Assembly: GCF_011043735.1 (NCBI RefSeq)
Contig: NZ_JAAKGV010000028.1
Location: 1 to 64,000, forward strand
From: Methylobacterium sp. DB0501
GTDB taxonomy: Bacteria; Pseudomonadota; Alphaproteobacteria; Rhizobiales; Beijerinckiaceae
Direction: 5' to 3'
DNA length: 64,000 bases
Position numbers and translations under genes: made by a program. The stretch's first letter is position 1. Every line of letters starts with the position of its first letter. This document shows, one piece after another, positions 16,336 through 24,938 of this stretch. The notes beneath the pieces are model-generated. The model made no database searches. It saw nothing but the letters and a program-made list of their open reading frames with translations, and had not been told where the DNA came from.

Positions 16336-16923
16336 ATGAAGAAGGTCCTGACCGGGGCGCTCATCGCCATCGGCCTGTCGTCGGGAGCGGCGCTCGCCAC
16401 CCCGAAAGACCCGAGCGGGACGTGGTTGACCGAGGACGGCCGGGCCCGCATCCGGATCGAGAAGTGCCCGAGCCGCGCCGACCGGATCTGCGGCTACGCC
16501 GTCTGGCTGAAGACCCCGAACGACGACAAGGGTCAGCCGCGGGTCGACTTCAAGAACACCGACGCCAAGAAGCGCAGCCGTCCCTCCCTCGGCCACCAGC
16601 TCATCATGGGCCTGAAGCCGAATGCCGATAACCGGTACGAGGGACAGATCTACAACGCCGACGACGGCAAGCTCTACGACGTCTCGATCTGGACCGAGGA
16701 GCAGGGCGAGCTCAACGTCCGCGGCTGCCTGATGGGCTTCCTGTGCGGCTCGCAGACCTGGACCCGCGTCAACGACACCGTGCCGGGCCAGCTCACCGCC
16801 GCGACCGGCGCGCCCAACGGCCCGCGCCCGGACGCGGAATGGGCCGCGGCACCGAAGGCCGCCGCCCCGGCGTCGGCGACCGCCAAGCCGGCCGCAGCGA
16901 CGGGTGCCGCACCCAAGCCGTGA
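16336..16923 (+). CDS. DUF2147 family exported protein
   Basis: 195 residues. The signal peptide is MKKVLTGALIAIGLSSGAALA with cleavage before TPKDP. The DUF2147 domain (about residues 25-140) shows GTWLTEDGRARIRIEKC, ICGYAVWLK, GLKPNADNRYEGQIYNADDGKLYDV and the closing CLMGFLCGSQTWTRV. Two cysteine pairs may be disulphide-bonded in the periplasm. The last 50 residues are a low-complexity Ala/Pro/Lys tail. Function of the family is not established. The ATG at 16336 has GAGGG upstream. It is followed by an intrinsic terminator. Confidence 0.88.
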   Translation: MKKVLTGALIAIGLSSGAALATPKDPSGTWLTEDGRARIRIEKCPSRADRICGYAVWLKTPNDDKGQPRVDFKNTDAKKRSRPSLGHQLIMGLKPNADNRYEGQIYNADDGKLYDVSIWTEEQGELNVRGCLMGFLCGSQTWTRVNDTVPGQLTAATGAPNGPRPDAEWAAAPKAAAPASATAKPAAATGAAPKP

Positions 16924-17046
16924 CCCGAGCCGTGACCGGCGGGGCCGCCGCGGCTTAACGGTTATGCGGCGCGGCCGCCTCGCGCGTTGCGGGACGGCAA
17001 GACGGTCATGCCCCGGGATCGGGGCGTGACGTCGGATCGATCTAAG

Positions 17047-17078
17047 GGCACCCGCCGGTCGCGGCGGGTGCCTTTTTT
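17047..17078 (+). terminator. Rho-independent terminator
   Basis: GGCACCCGCC (17047-17056) pairs perfectly with GGCGGGTGCC (17063-17072) around a 6-base loop, followed by six T. It lies 123 bp after the DUF2147 stop, so it ends that transcript or a short RNA between them. Confidence 0.88.
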
Positions 17079-17479
17079 ATTGGCGCAGCGGCTGCCGCGA
17101 ATACACTCTGTGGTTGGTACATCCGATCGGTTGAGCCAGGATCCAGCCTACCACCATCGGAGAGGGGACGGCCCTCTCTCACAACCTAAAGTAACTATTT
17201 CTCTAGTTTGCTGCAGACCGAACTGTCGTGGCGTCATAGGCGCCTCTCGGAAGGCTTATGCCGATCGTCCGAGGCGGATCCGAAATCAAAAATTGAGTAA
17301 ATATTCCTCATACAACCGGACCGCCCGGGGCAGGACTTGTCGCCAAAGCAGCGCCGCCGTGGCTAACGGGTGTCTCCGGGTTACAGGCCGCCCTTTCTAC
17401 TCGCAGATAAAAAATTTTCATTGACTGTTAGCTTTTTTGGTCACATGTGCAAAGAAGTATTCCAAAAGGGGGCCCCTTC
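17079..17479 (+). promoter_or_regulatory. AT-rich upstream region of the first mucR gene
   Basis: About 400 bp without a convincing gene. The base composition is much more AT-rich than its surroundings, with T-A steps and A/T runs near 17185-17205, 17280-17315 and 17405-17440. TTGACT at 17421-17426 could be a -35 element but no good -10 follows. MucR/Ros proteins bind AT-rich DNA with T-A steps and repress their own genes, so autoregulation is plausible. No palindrome stands out. Confidence 0.45.
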
Positions 17480-17980
17480 ATGAGTGCCGACGACCAGGAA
17501 CCGATCTCGCACCTGATCAATCTTTCGGCCGACATCGTGTCGGCCTACGTATCGAAGAACTCGGTGCCGGTCGGGGATCTCGCGGGCCTGATCGCCTCGG
17601 TGCACGCGTCCCTCGAGCGCGTCGCGGCCCCTCCGGCGCCCGAGCCCGAGAAGCCCGCGCCGCCGGTCCCGATCCGCAAGACGGTCACGCCCGACCACAT
17701 CATCTCGCTGGAAGACGGAAAACCGTACAAGTCGCTCAAGCGCCACCTGACGACCCGCGGGCTCTCACCCGACCAGTACCGCCAGAAGTGGGGCCTGCCG
17801 CACGATTATCCGATGGTCGCCGCCAGCTATGCGGCGCAGCGTTCGGAACTCGCCAAGAGCCTCGGCCTCGGCCAGATCCGGCGCGACCGCGCGGCCGCGG
17901 CCCGGCTGGCGGCGGAGAGCGGGGAGGGCAACGTCGAGAAGGCGCCGGCCCGTCGCGGCCGTCCGCGCAAGGGCGAGTGA
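17480..17980 (+). CDS. MucR/Ros-family transcriptional regulator lacking zinc ligands (copy 1)
   Basis: 166 residues. The N-terminal oligomerisation part (LSADIVSAYVSKNSVPVGDLAGLI) and the C-terminal DNA-binding domain (about residues 80-125) are typical of MucR. The zinc-finger positions have changed: where Ros has Cys-x-x-Cys the text reads IISLEDG, and the final His is Arg (RHLTTRGL). Ros-type proteins without structural zinc are known in Mesorhizobium. QYRQKWGLPHDYPMVA and YAAQRSELAKSLGLG close the domain, followed by a basic Ala/Arg tail ending RRGRPRKGE, AT-hook-like. The ATG at 17480 has AAGGGGG upstream; an in-frame ATG at 17447 is less likely. The paralogue is at 24504. Confidence 0.9.
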   Translation: MSADDQEPISHLINLSADIVSAYVSKNSVPVGDLAGLIASVHASLERVAAPPAPEPEKPAPPVPIRKTVTPDHIISLEDGKPYKSLKRHLTTRGLSPDQYRQKWGLPHDYPMVAASYAAQRSELAKSLGLGQIRRDRAAAARLAAESGEGNVEKAPARRGRPRKGE

Positions 17981-18011
17981 TACCAAAGGTCGTTGGAAAC
18001 GCCCTTTGGTA
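17981..18011 (+). terminator. Hairpin after first mucR gene
   Basis: TACCAAAGG (17981-17989) and CCTTTGGTA (18003-18011) form a 9-bp stem starting directly after the stop codon. There is no T-run, so termination is uncertain; it may instead protect the mRNA end. Confidence 0.45.
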
Positions 18012-18123
18012 GGAACCCCTGCCGCGGCGGCGGCTTCGGGCCGCCCTGATCGCGGCAGTCATCGAGTGCTCAGCAGACTCGCGTTGGTCGGCCGACGCTT
18101 TGTCCGCTCAGACTTTATTTTTG

Positions 18124-18224
18124 TCGCAAAACCGGCAACGACTTTTGCGAAATCTGCTTAGAAGCACGGCAACGGCGCGGGATTCCTGCCCCCGGACGGG
18201 GAGGGGATCCGGCGCCGTTGCCGT
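18124..18224. other. Two consecutive stem-loops of unknown role
   Basis: First: TCGCAAAA (18124-18131) with TTTTGCGA (18143-18150). Second: ACGGCAACGGCGC (18166-18178) pairs perfectly with GCGCCGTTGCCGT (18212-18224), and the inner part (GGATTCCTGCCCC against GGGGAGGGGATCC) extends it to a long imperfect hairpin. It lies in a 440-bp gap between mucR copy 1 and DUF6481 where I see no gene. It could be a small RNA, a mobile repeat or a folded regulatory site. Confidence 0.45.
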
Positions 18225-18286
18225 TCCAAGGGAGCCCTTTCAAGCCGCACGGCAGCCCGGCCGCCGGAAGACCCGTCGCCGTCACG

Positions 18287-18342
18287 AAAAAACCCCCGCC
18301 GAACTCCGCGCTCATCGAGCCGCACGGGATCCGACGGGGGTC
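18287..18342 (-). terminator. Rho-independent terminator of the DUF6481 gene
   Basis: Read on the minus strand, ACCCCCGTCGG and CGGCGGGGGT pair around a long loop and are followed by six T (A run at 18287-18292 on the plus strand). It lies about 80 bp after the DUF6481 stop. The same stem read on the plus strand has only a weak T stretch. Confidence 0.65.
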
Positions 18343-18420
18343 TGATTTCGCAATCCGCGGTCCGGAGCGGCCGACGCCTCCTCGAGGCGGCCCGCTCGAT
18401 AGCGGCGTCGTTGCGGCGCT

Positions 18421-18768
18421 CTACTTGCGCCGCGCCTTGCGGGCAGCGTAGCGGGCGTCGCGGGCCGCCTTGCGCTCGGCCTCCAGGGCCGCCTCGCGCT
18501 CCGCCGCCTCGGCCTCCTCGCGCTCGGCCCGGGCCTTGGCCTCGGCCTGCTCGGCGGCCCGGCGCTCGGCCTCGGCCTGCTTGGCGGCCTCGCGCTCCGC
18601 CGCGCGGGCGGCGCGGGCCTCGGCGATCTTCTGGCGCTCCACCAGGCGGGCCTGGACCTCCGGGTCGTCGGCGGCGGGCTTGGCCCGGAACTTCTCCAGC
18701 AGGGCCTTCTTCGCGTCCGCGGACGTGCTCCGCCGATCGTTGAAGTTCTGGTCCTTGAAGCCGGCCAT
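18421..18768 (-). CDS. DUF6481 family protein
   Basis: 115 residues. It begins MAGFKDQNFNDRRSTSADAK, the conserved opening of this small alphaproteobacterial family. The remainder is a highly charged Ala/Glu/Arg helix (about residues 40-110), predicted as a long coiled coil, ending in a basic RKARRK. No biochemical role is known. The ATG at 18766-18768 fits the family N-terminus; the frame continues open upstream without similarity. Confidence 0.8.
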   Translation of the reverse strand: MAGFKDQNFNDRRSTSADAKKALLEKFRAKPAADDPEVQARLVERQKIAEARAARAAEREAAKQAEAERRAAEQAEAKARAEREEAEAAEREAALEAERKAARDARYAARKARRK

Positions 18769-19047
18769 CGTGTTCGTCTCGTCGTCCTGCGTGCGAAGGC
18801 GCGCCTGTCGGTGATGGCCGCGCCGGGATCCGTCATGGGCTGTCCGGCCGCCCGCTCGGGCGAGAGGCCGTCGCACGTGCTCTAGCGCCGACGGCGTCCG
18901 GTTTCAAAGCCAAAGACGCCGCGGAGGGCCGGCGATCACCGGAACCACGCCCGATCCGGCGGAATTGCGGCGCCCGGGAGAGTGAGTTGTCAAGGTTTCC
19001 CCGCCACGATCGCGCGGCGGTGGCGATCACTCGCCGGAGGGGATTTC

Positions 19048-20097
19048 ATGCGTGCGATCGTCCTCGACGATGCGGAGCTGAACAATCTGCTGATGCTCGA
19101 GGCGCTGCGGCCGGTCCCGGATTGCCTGCCCCAGAGCTTCACCCGGCCGGCCGACGCCCTGGCCTTCGCCGAGGCCCATGCCGAGGAGATCGGCATCGTG
19201 CTCACCGATTACGAGATGCCGGGCATGGACGGCCTCGCGGTGATCCGGGCGCTTAGGGCAATGCCGGGCTTCGTGCACGTGCCGATCGTGATGGTGACGA
19301 GCTTCGACCAGCGCACCCTGCGCCGCTCGGCCCTCGAGGCCGGCGCCACCGACTTCGTCAACAAGCCGGTCGACCCGGTCGAGATCCGCGCCCGCGTCAC
19401 CAACCTGCTGGCGCTTCGCCGCGCCTACCGGTCCGAGCGGGCCCATGCCGCGCGGCTCGCCGAGGAGGTCGCCGCCGCGGTGGCCCTGGTCGAGGCGCGA
19501 GAGCGCGAGATCGTCACCGTGCTGATGCGCGCCGCCGAGCATCGCGACACCGATACCGGCGACCACGTCGCCCGGGTGGCGACCTACACCGTGCTGATCG
19601 CCGAGGCCCTGGGCCTGCCGCCGGCGCAAACCCGGCTGATCAGCCTCGCCTCGACCATGCACGACGTCGGCAAGATCGCGATTCCCGACTCGATCCTGCT
19701 CAAGCCCGGCCCGCTCTCGGCCGAGGAGCGTCGCGAGATGGAGCGCCACGCCGAGCGCGGCGCCCGCATCCTGGCCAACAGCTCCTCCGACGTGGTGCGG
19801 CTCGCCGCCGAGATCGCCGTGAGCCACCACGAGCGCTGGGACGGCAAGGGCTATCCCAACGGCCTGGCGGGCACCGACATCCCGCTTCCCGGCCGCATCG
19901 TCGCGGTGGCGGACGTGTTCGACGCGCTGACCAGCGACCGGCCCTACAAGCGGGCCTGGACGCTGGACGCCACCCACGCCTTCCTGCAGCGCGAGGCCGG
20001 CGCGCATTTCGATCCCGCCGTGGTCGAGGCCTTCCTGTCCCGCTGGGACGTCGTCGCGGATCTCGTCGGCCGGGCCGCCGCGGATCGGGCCGCCTGA
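19048..20097 (+). CDS. Response regulator with HD-GYP domain (c-di-GMP phosphodiesterase type)
   Basis: 349 residues. The N-terminal receiver domain (about 1-120) has the acidic pair in VLDDAELNNLL, the phosphoacceptor Asp in VLTDYEMPGMDG and Lys in FVNKPVDP. A short coiled linker precedes the HD-GYP domain (about 155-335), with HRDTDTGDHVARVA, the HD pair in TMHDVGKIAIPD and HHERWDGKGYPNGL. All the family metal and catalytic residues are present, so c-di-GMP hydrolysis is likely. The layout matches RpfG. The ATG at 19048 has CGGAGGGG upstream. It is 8 bp before a hybrid histidine kinase, its probable partner. Confidence 0.93.
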   Translation: MRAIVLDDAELNNLLMLEALRPVPDCLPQSFTRPADALAFAEAHAEEIGIVLTDYEMPGMDGLAVIRALRAMPGFVHVPIVMVTSFDQRTLRRSALEAGATDFVNKPVDPVEIRARVTNLLALRRAYRSERAHAARLAEEVAAAVALVEAREREIVTVLMRAAEHRDTDTGDHVARVATYTVLIAEALGLPPAQTRLISLASTMHDVGKIAIPDSILLKPGPLSAEERREMERHAERGARILANSSSDVVRLAAEIAVSHHERWDGKGYPNGLAGTDIPLPGRIVAVADVFDALTSDRPYKRAWTLDATHAFLQREAGAHFDPAVVEAFLSRWDVVADLVGRAAADRAA

Positions 20098-20105
20098 TCG
20101 CTGCC

Positions 20106-23018
20106 GTGACGAGCGAGACGATCCGCATCGAGGATCCGGCCGACGCTTCGGGAGAGCCGGGTCAGAACCGGGTCCTTCGCGCCCGGATGATCCGCGACGA
20201 CGCCGTCGCGGCGCCGCGAGACCCGGAGCGTGCGCCGCCGGAGCCATCCGGCGCCGTGACGCCGGCCGGACGGGGGCGCCTGCGCCGATCGCCCGCCGGC
20301 CGGCCGGAGCCGGCCCGCGCGGCGGGCAGCCTCGCGGCCCGCCTCGGCCGGGCGGTGCTCGGCGCGGTGATGGTCGCGCTGGCCGCCGGCACGGCGCTCG
20401 GCGCCTGGTCCGAGATCAACCGCTACGCCGTCGACACGCGCCAGGCGCTCAAGGGGCTCGCCATCGTTTTCGCTTCGGCCTCCGCCGGAGCGGCGGCGGC
20501 GGAGGATGCCGCCGGCGTCCACGCGGCCCTGCGGGGGATCGGCCGCCTCGACGGCATCGTCTATGCCGGGCTGACCCGCCCGGACGGCTCGGCTCTGGCC
20601 GAGCAGGGCACCGGCCTGCGCCTCGCCGACGATCTGGACCTCGACCGGGACGACATCACGCCGGTCGCCCTCGTCCTCGCCCGCACCGTCAAGGTCAGTG
20701 TGCCGGTGGTGGAGAATGCCCGGACCGTCGGGCGGGTGACCCTGATCTACGAGACGAAGGACCTCGTCGGGCGCCTCGTCACCGTCATGCGCAACGCCGT
20801 CCTGGCGGCCCTGCTCGCCATGGCGGTCGGGTTCGCGGTGGCCTGGCGCCTCGGCCGCGCCCTGACCCGGCCGCTGACCGCGCTCGCCCGCACGATGGAT
20901 GCGGTGCGCGAGAACCACGACTACGCCCGCCGCGCCGACCTGCCTCCGGGCAGCGCCAGCGGCGACGAGGTCGGACGGCTGGCGACGAGCTTCAACGGCC
21001 TCATCGACGCGGTACGCGAGCGCGACCGCCGCCTGATCGAGCACCAGGGCCGGCTGGAGCAGGAGGTGAGCGACCGCACCCACGACCTGAGCGAGGCGAA
21101 GGAGGCGGCCGAGGCCGCCAACAGCGCCAAGTCGTCGTTCCTGGCGACGATGAGCCACGAGATCCGCACGCCGATGAACGGCATGCTGGTGATGGCGGAA
21201 CTGCTGGCCGCCGCCGAACTGCCGGCGCGCCAGCGCCGCTATGCCGAGGTGATCGCCCGCTCCGGCCAGAGCCTCCTGGCGATCATCAACGACATCCTCG
21301 ACTTCGCCAAGGTCGAGGCCGGCAAGCTCACCCTGGAGCGCATTGCCCTCGACCCGGCGGAGGTCGCCGACACCGTCGTCACGCTGTTCGGCGAGCGGGC
21401 GCGGGCCAAGAACCTCGACCTCGCGGCGATCATCGCGCCGGACGTGCCGCGGGCGATCGCCGGCGACCCGGTGCGGCTCGGCCAGATCCTCGGCAACTTC
21501 GTCAACAACGCCCTCAAGTTCACCGAATCCGGCCATGTCCTGGTGCGGATCGAGACGCGCGACGGCGGTGGGACCCTGCGCCTCAGCGTGACCGACACCG
21601 GCATCGGCATCCCGGCCGAGACCCTGCCGACGATCTTCTCCGCCTTCTCGCAGGCCGACGGCTCGACCACCCGGCGCTTCGGCGGCACCGGCCTCGGCCT
21701 GTCGATCGCCGAGCGCCTCGTCGCCGCCATGGGCGGCAACATCGGGGTCGAGAGCGAGGTCGGGACCGGCTCGACCTTCTGGGCCGAGATCCCGCTCGAG
21801 GTGCTGGCGCCGGCCGAGCCGGTGCGGCGGGAGCCGGGCATCGTCCCGGCCGTGGTGATCCGCGTGTCGGGGCCGGCGACCGCCGCCGCCCTGGCGGACG
21901 GCGCCGCCGCCGCCGGCTTCGCGCCGGCCGAGGCGGGGGAGGGCGCACACCACCTCGTCGAGGCCGCCGATCTCGCCCGGGCCGGGCACCGCCCGGCCGG
22001 CGCCGGCCGTGTCCTGGCGCTCGCGCCGATGGGCGATCCGAGCGGGGCGACCGTCCTGTCCTCAGGCCTCGCCGATGCCCTCCTGCGCTGGCCGCTGGCA
22101 CAGGGCGAGTGGCGGCCGGCCCTGGCGGCGCTCGCCGCGGGCGGGACCTTCGCGGGCATCGGCGCCGAGGCCGGCCCGGTCGCGAGCCTGCCGCGCTTCC
22201 CCGCCGCCCGGGTGCTGGTGGCGGACGACAACCCGGTCAACCGCGAGGTCGCCGTCGAGGCGCTCGGCCGCCTCGGCGTCACCCGCGTGACGACCGTCGA
22301 GGACGGCTACCGCGCCCTGGAGGCGACCCGCGAGGGCACGTTCGACCTGATCCTGATGGATGGCAGCATGCCAGTCCTCGACGGGTTCGACGCCGCCCGG
22401 GCGATCCGGCAATGGGAGGCGGCGGAGAGGTGCAAGCGCACCCACATCGTCGCGGCGACCGCCCATGTCGTGGGTACGGCGGCCGAGGCCTGGCGCGCGG
22501 CCGGGATGGACGGCGTGCTCGCCAAGCCCTTCACCCTCACCGACCTCGCCCGCACCCTGGCGGCCGCCCTCGGCGAGGCCGGCACGGCGCAAGATCCCTC
22601 ACCGGAGGTTCTCGAGCCGGACGCGCCCGCCGCGGAGAGCGGCGCCTCCCTCCTCGACCCCGACACCCTGGCGGGCCTCGCCGAGATGGCCGAGGGCTCG
22701 GGGTCGGCCTTCGTCGAGCGGGTGCTCGGGCTCTTCAGCGCCCACGCCCCCGACGGCCTGGCGGCCCTGCACGCCGCCGGCGATGCCGAGGCGGCGGGCC
22801 GCGCCGCCCACGGGCTGAAATCGATGAGCCTCAATGTCGGCGCCGCGGCGCTCGCCGGGCGGCTGCGGGCGATCGAGCATGCCGCCCGGGTCGAGGGCCG
22901 GGTGCCCGACAAGGCGGCGCTCGCGCCCCTCGACGGCCTGCTCTCGGCGACGATCGCGGCGCTCCACGGCCATTTCGGCCTCCCGGCCCCCGCGGCCCCG
23001 TTCCGCGACGCGGCCTGA
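20106..23018 (+). CDS. Hybrid sensor histidine kinase with receiver and HPt domains
   Basis: 970 residues. After a basic, disordered N-terminus of about 75 residues come TM1 (AVLGAVMVALAAGTALGAW), a periplasmic sensor of about 120 residues, TM2 (AVLAALLAMAVGFAVAW) and HAMP. HisKA has phospho-His351 (MSHEIRTPMNG). HATPase shows NFVNNALKF, DTGIGIP and GGTGLGLSI. A degenerate receiver-like stretch lies near residues 580-700. The true receiver has Asp707/708, phospho-Asp752 (LILMDGSMPVLDG) and AKPF. The HPt domain has His902 (AHGLKSMSLNVG). It is therefore a full phosphorelay in one chain. The start is GTG 20106, 8 bp after the HD-GYP regulator stop; a later ATG at 20188 is possible. The signal sensed is unknown. 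Confidence 0.93.
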   Translation: MTSETIRIEDPADASGEPGQNRVLRARMIRDDAVAAPRDPERAPPEPSGAVTPAGRGRLRRSPAGRPEPARAAGSLAARLGRAVLGAVMVALAAGTALGAWSEINRYAVDTRQALKGLAIVFASASAGAAAAEDAAGVHAALRGIGRLDGIVYAGLTRPDGSALAEQGTGLRLADDLDLDRDDITPVALVLARTVKVSVPVVENARTVGRVTLIYETKDLVGRLVTVMRNAVLAALLAMAVGFAVAWRLGRALTRPLTALARTMDAVRENHDYARRADLPPGSASGDEVGRLATSFNGLIDAVRERDRRLIEHQGRLEQEVSDRTHDLSEAKEAAEAANSAKSSFLATMSHEIRTPMNGMLVMAELLAAAELPARQRRYAEVIARSGQSLLAIINDILDFAKVEAGKLTLERIALDPAEVADTVVTLFGERARAKNLDLAAIIAPDVPRAIAGDPVRLGQILGNFVNNALKFTESGHVLVRIETRDGGGTLRLSVTDTGIGIPAETLPTIFSAFSQADGSTTRRFGGTGLGLSIAERLVAAMGGNIGVESEVGTGSTFWAEIPLEVLAPAEPVRREPGIVPAVVIRVSGPATAAALADGAAAAGFAPAEAGEGAHHLVEAADLARAGHRPAGAGRVLALAPMGDPSGATVLSSGLADALLRWPLAQGEWRPALAALAAGGTFAGIGAEAGPVASLPRFPAARVLVADDNPVNREVAVEALGRLGVTRVTTVEDGYRALEATREGTFDLILMDGSMPVLDGFDAARAIRQWEAAERCKRTHIVAATAHVVGTAAEAWRAAGMDGVLAKPFTLTDLARTLAAALGEAGTAQDPSPEVLEPDAPAAESGASLLDPDTLAGLAEMAEGSGSAFVERVLGLFSAHAPDGLAALHAAGDAEAAGRAAHGLKSMSLNVGAAALAGRLRAIEHAARVEGRVPDKAALAPLDGLLSATIAALHGHFGLPAPAAPFRDAA

Positions 23019-23154
23019 GCTCCCGGCAAGTCGGTTTCCGAGACGTCGGCACTCGGGAGGATCGCCGCGGGGCGCCGGACCCATCCGGCCTCCCGCGGCG
23101 TTACGTCCGTCAGCCACGGCCAGGCTTGCCGGGCGGCGGGAGCGCGACACCACC

Positions 23155-24135
23155 ATGGCACACGAGAGCAGCGGCGCGATCTACACCGCCGCCGGGGCGA
23201 ATCTGGCGATCGCAGCGGCGAAGTTCGTCGGCGCCTTCTTCACCGGCAGCTCGGCGATGCTGGCCGAGGGCGTCCACTCGATGGTCGATACCGCCAACCA
23301 GATCCTGCTCCTCGTCGGCCTCAAGCGGGCGCAGCGGCCGGCGGATGCCCGCTTCCCGTTCGGCTACGGCCGCGAGGTCTATTTCTACGCCTTCCTGGTC
23401 GCCCTGCTGATCTTCCTCGGCGGCGGCGCCTTCGCGGTCTACGAGGGCATCCACAAGCTGCAGCACCCGGAGCCGGCCGCCGATGCGGTGATCTTCGGGC
23501 GCAGCATCCCGGGCTTTTACATCAACCTCGGGATCCTGATCTTCGCGGTCCTCGCCGAGGGCTATTCCTGCTTCGTCGCCCTCAAGGCGTTCTGGGGCGA
23601 GAAGGGCGAGCGGACGCCGATCACCGCGATCCGGCGCAGCAAGGACCCGGCCCTGTTCACCGTGCTCGTCGAGGACGTGGCGGCGCTCAGCGGTCTCATG
23701 GTGGCGCTTGCCGGCGTGATCCTGGCGGAGACGCTGAAGCAGCCCGCCTTCGACGGCGCCGCCTCGATCGTCATCGGGCTGATCCTGATCGGCATGGCGA
23801 TCTTCCTGATGATCGAGACCCACGGCCTGCTCGTCGGCGAGGCGGCGGAGCCGGAACTGGTCGCCCGCCTGCACGAGATCGTGCGCTCGGAGCCGGGGGT
23901 GCAGCACGTGAACGAGGTGCTGACGCAGCATCTCGGCCCCGCCGACATCCTGGTCAATGTCAGCCTCGACATGGACGACGCCCTCACCGGCGGCGAGATC
24001 GAGCAGCTGGTCGGCCGTCTGGAGAAGCGGATGAAGGCGTCGAGCCCCAAGGTCCGCCGCGTCTTCATCGAGATCCAGGCCCGCCACGATTCCCGTGCGC
24101 CGAGGCCCGACCGGCAGCCGGAACGGGCAGCCTGA
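23155..24135 (+). CDS. Cation diffusion facilitator family transporter
   Basis: Inner-membrane divalent-metal/proton antiporter, 326 residues. Six predicted helices; the first carries AIYTAAGANLAIAAAKFVGA, and metal-site motifs include GVHSMVDTANQ in helix II and VEDVAALSG in helix V. The FGYGREVYFYAFLVAL stretch resembles the SLC30A9-like branch of the family more than FieF. A cytoplasmic domain (about residues 230-310) ends RVFIEIQARHD. Zinc, iron or manganese export are all possible. The ATG is at 23155. It lies 136 bp after the hybrid kinase on the same strand and could be co-transcribed. Confidence 0.9.
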   Translation: MAHESSGAIYTAAGANLAIAAAKFVGAFFTGSSAMLAEGVHSMVDTANQILLLVGLKRAQRPADARFPFGYGREVYFYAFLVALLIFLGGGAFAVYEGIHKLQHPEPAADAVIFGRSIPGFYINLGILIFAVLAEGYSCFVALKAFWGEKGERTPITAIRRSKDPALFTVLVEDVAALSGLMVALAGVILAETLKQPAFDGAASIVIGLILIGMAIFLMIETHGLLVGEAAEPELVARLHEIVRSEPGVQHVNEVLTQHLGPADILVNVSLDMDDALTGGEIEQLVGRLEKRMKASSPKVRRVFIEIQARHDSRAPRPDRQPERAA

Positions 24136-24143
24136 GCGAGTCC

Positions 24144-24187
24144 GGCGACCGTCGCCTGTCTCAACCCCGCCGACGGTCGCCTCTTTC
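24144..24187 (+). terminator. Terminator after CDF transporter
   Basis: GGCGACCGTCG (24144-24154) and CGACGGTCGCC (24171-24181) form an 11-bp perfect stem with a 16-base loop, followed by TCTTTC. Confidence 0.7.
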
Positions 24188-24503
24188 GCTCGCTCAAACC
24201 TCGGCCTTTGACAGCTTTTTATGCAATTATCAGCAACGTTGAATCTGATTTTGCAACCTTGAGTATATTTTTCCTGATTGTGCAGCGCTGAAATCCACAG
24301 GAACTACCTGATTTTACCGCCGCGTTGCTGCAAGCAGCTTGCGGGTTGGCATGAGACTTGTCACCAAGTCTGAGGGACCGGGCGATGGCCCACGCGTACT
24401 TCGTGCGTGACGGCCCCAAGAAGATCGAGAGGCGGCGCGAAGCCGGGTCGGCCCGCTGCACAGCCTCCGTCGTCCACCTCACTCTCGAAGCGGAACCTCC
24501 ATC
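24188..24503 (+). promoter_or_regulatory. AT-rich upstream region of the second mucR gene
   Basis: No gene seen in 316 bp. The part 24208-24320 is strikingly AT-rich, with T-A steps. TTGACA occurs at 24208-24213, and TTGAAT (24239-24244) with TATATT (24264-24269) at a 19-base spacing is a second possible promoter. As for copy 1, AT-rich DNA is the kind of target that MucR binds, so mutual or self repression is likely. Confidence 0.45.
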
Positions 24504-24929
24504 ATGTCAGACGTGGAAACTCACGATCAGGAGCCGGGCGGACTCGTCATGCTCACGGCCGACATCGTCTCGGCCTACGTGTCGAAGAACTCGGTGCCGG
24601 TCGGGGATCTCGGCAGCCTGATCTCCGCCGTGCACGCCTCCCTGGAGCGCGTCGCGGCCCCTCCGGCGCCCGAGCCCGAGAAGCCCACGCCGCCGGTCCC
24701 GATCCGCAAGACCGTCACCCCCGACTACATCATCTCGCTGGAGGACGGAAAACCGTACAAGTCGCTCAAGCGCCACCTGACGACCCGCGGGCTCTCACCC
24801 GACCAGTACCGTCAGAAGTGGGGCCTGCCGCACGACTACCCGATGGTCGCCGCGACCTACGCCGCGCAGCGCTCCGAACTCGCCAAGAGCTCCGGCCTCG
24901 GCCAGCAGCGCAAGAATCGCGGACGGTAG
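24504..24929 (+). CDS. MucR/Ros-family transcriptional regulator lacking zinc ligands (copy 2)
   Basis: 141 residues. Nearly the same protein as copy 1 at 17480 from LTADIVSAYVSKNSVPVGDL to YAAQRSELAKS, and the DNA is close to 90 % identical over about 300 bp by eye. The N-terminus differs, and it lacks the long basic tail of copy 1, stopping after QQRKNRGR. The zinc ligands are absent in the same way (IISLEDG, RHLTTRGL). The ATG is at 24504; the ribosome site is weak. It is convergent with rimM, with strong hairpins between. Confidence 0.9.
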   Translation: MSDVETHDQEPGGLVMLTADIVSAYVSKNSVPVGDLGSLISAVHASLERVAAPPAPEPEKPTPPVPIRKTVTPDYIISLEDGKPYKSLKRHLTTRGLSPDQYRQKWGLPHDYPMVAATYAAQRSELAKSSGLGQQRKNRGR

Positions 24930-24938
24930 GAGAGGGCG

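Noticed and set aside
16987..17424. 145-codon plus-strand frame upstream of mucR copy 1
   Set aside because: It runs through an intrinsic terminator and an AT-rich regulatory region; composition is not that of a gene in this genome.
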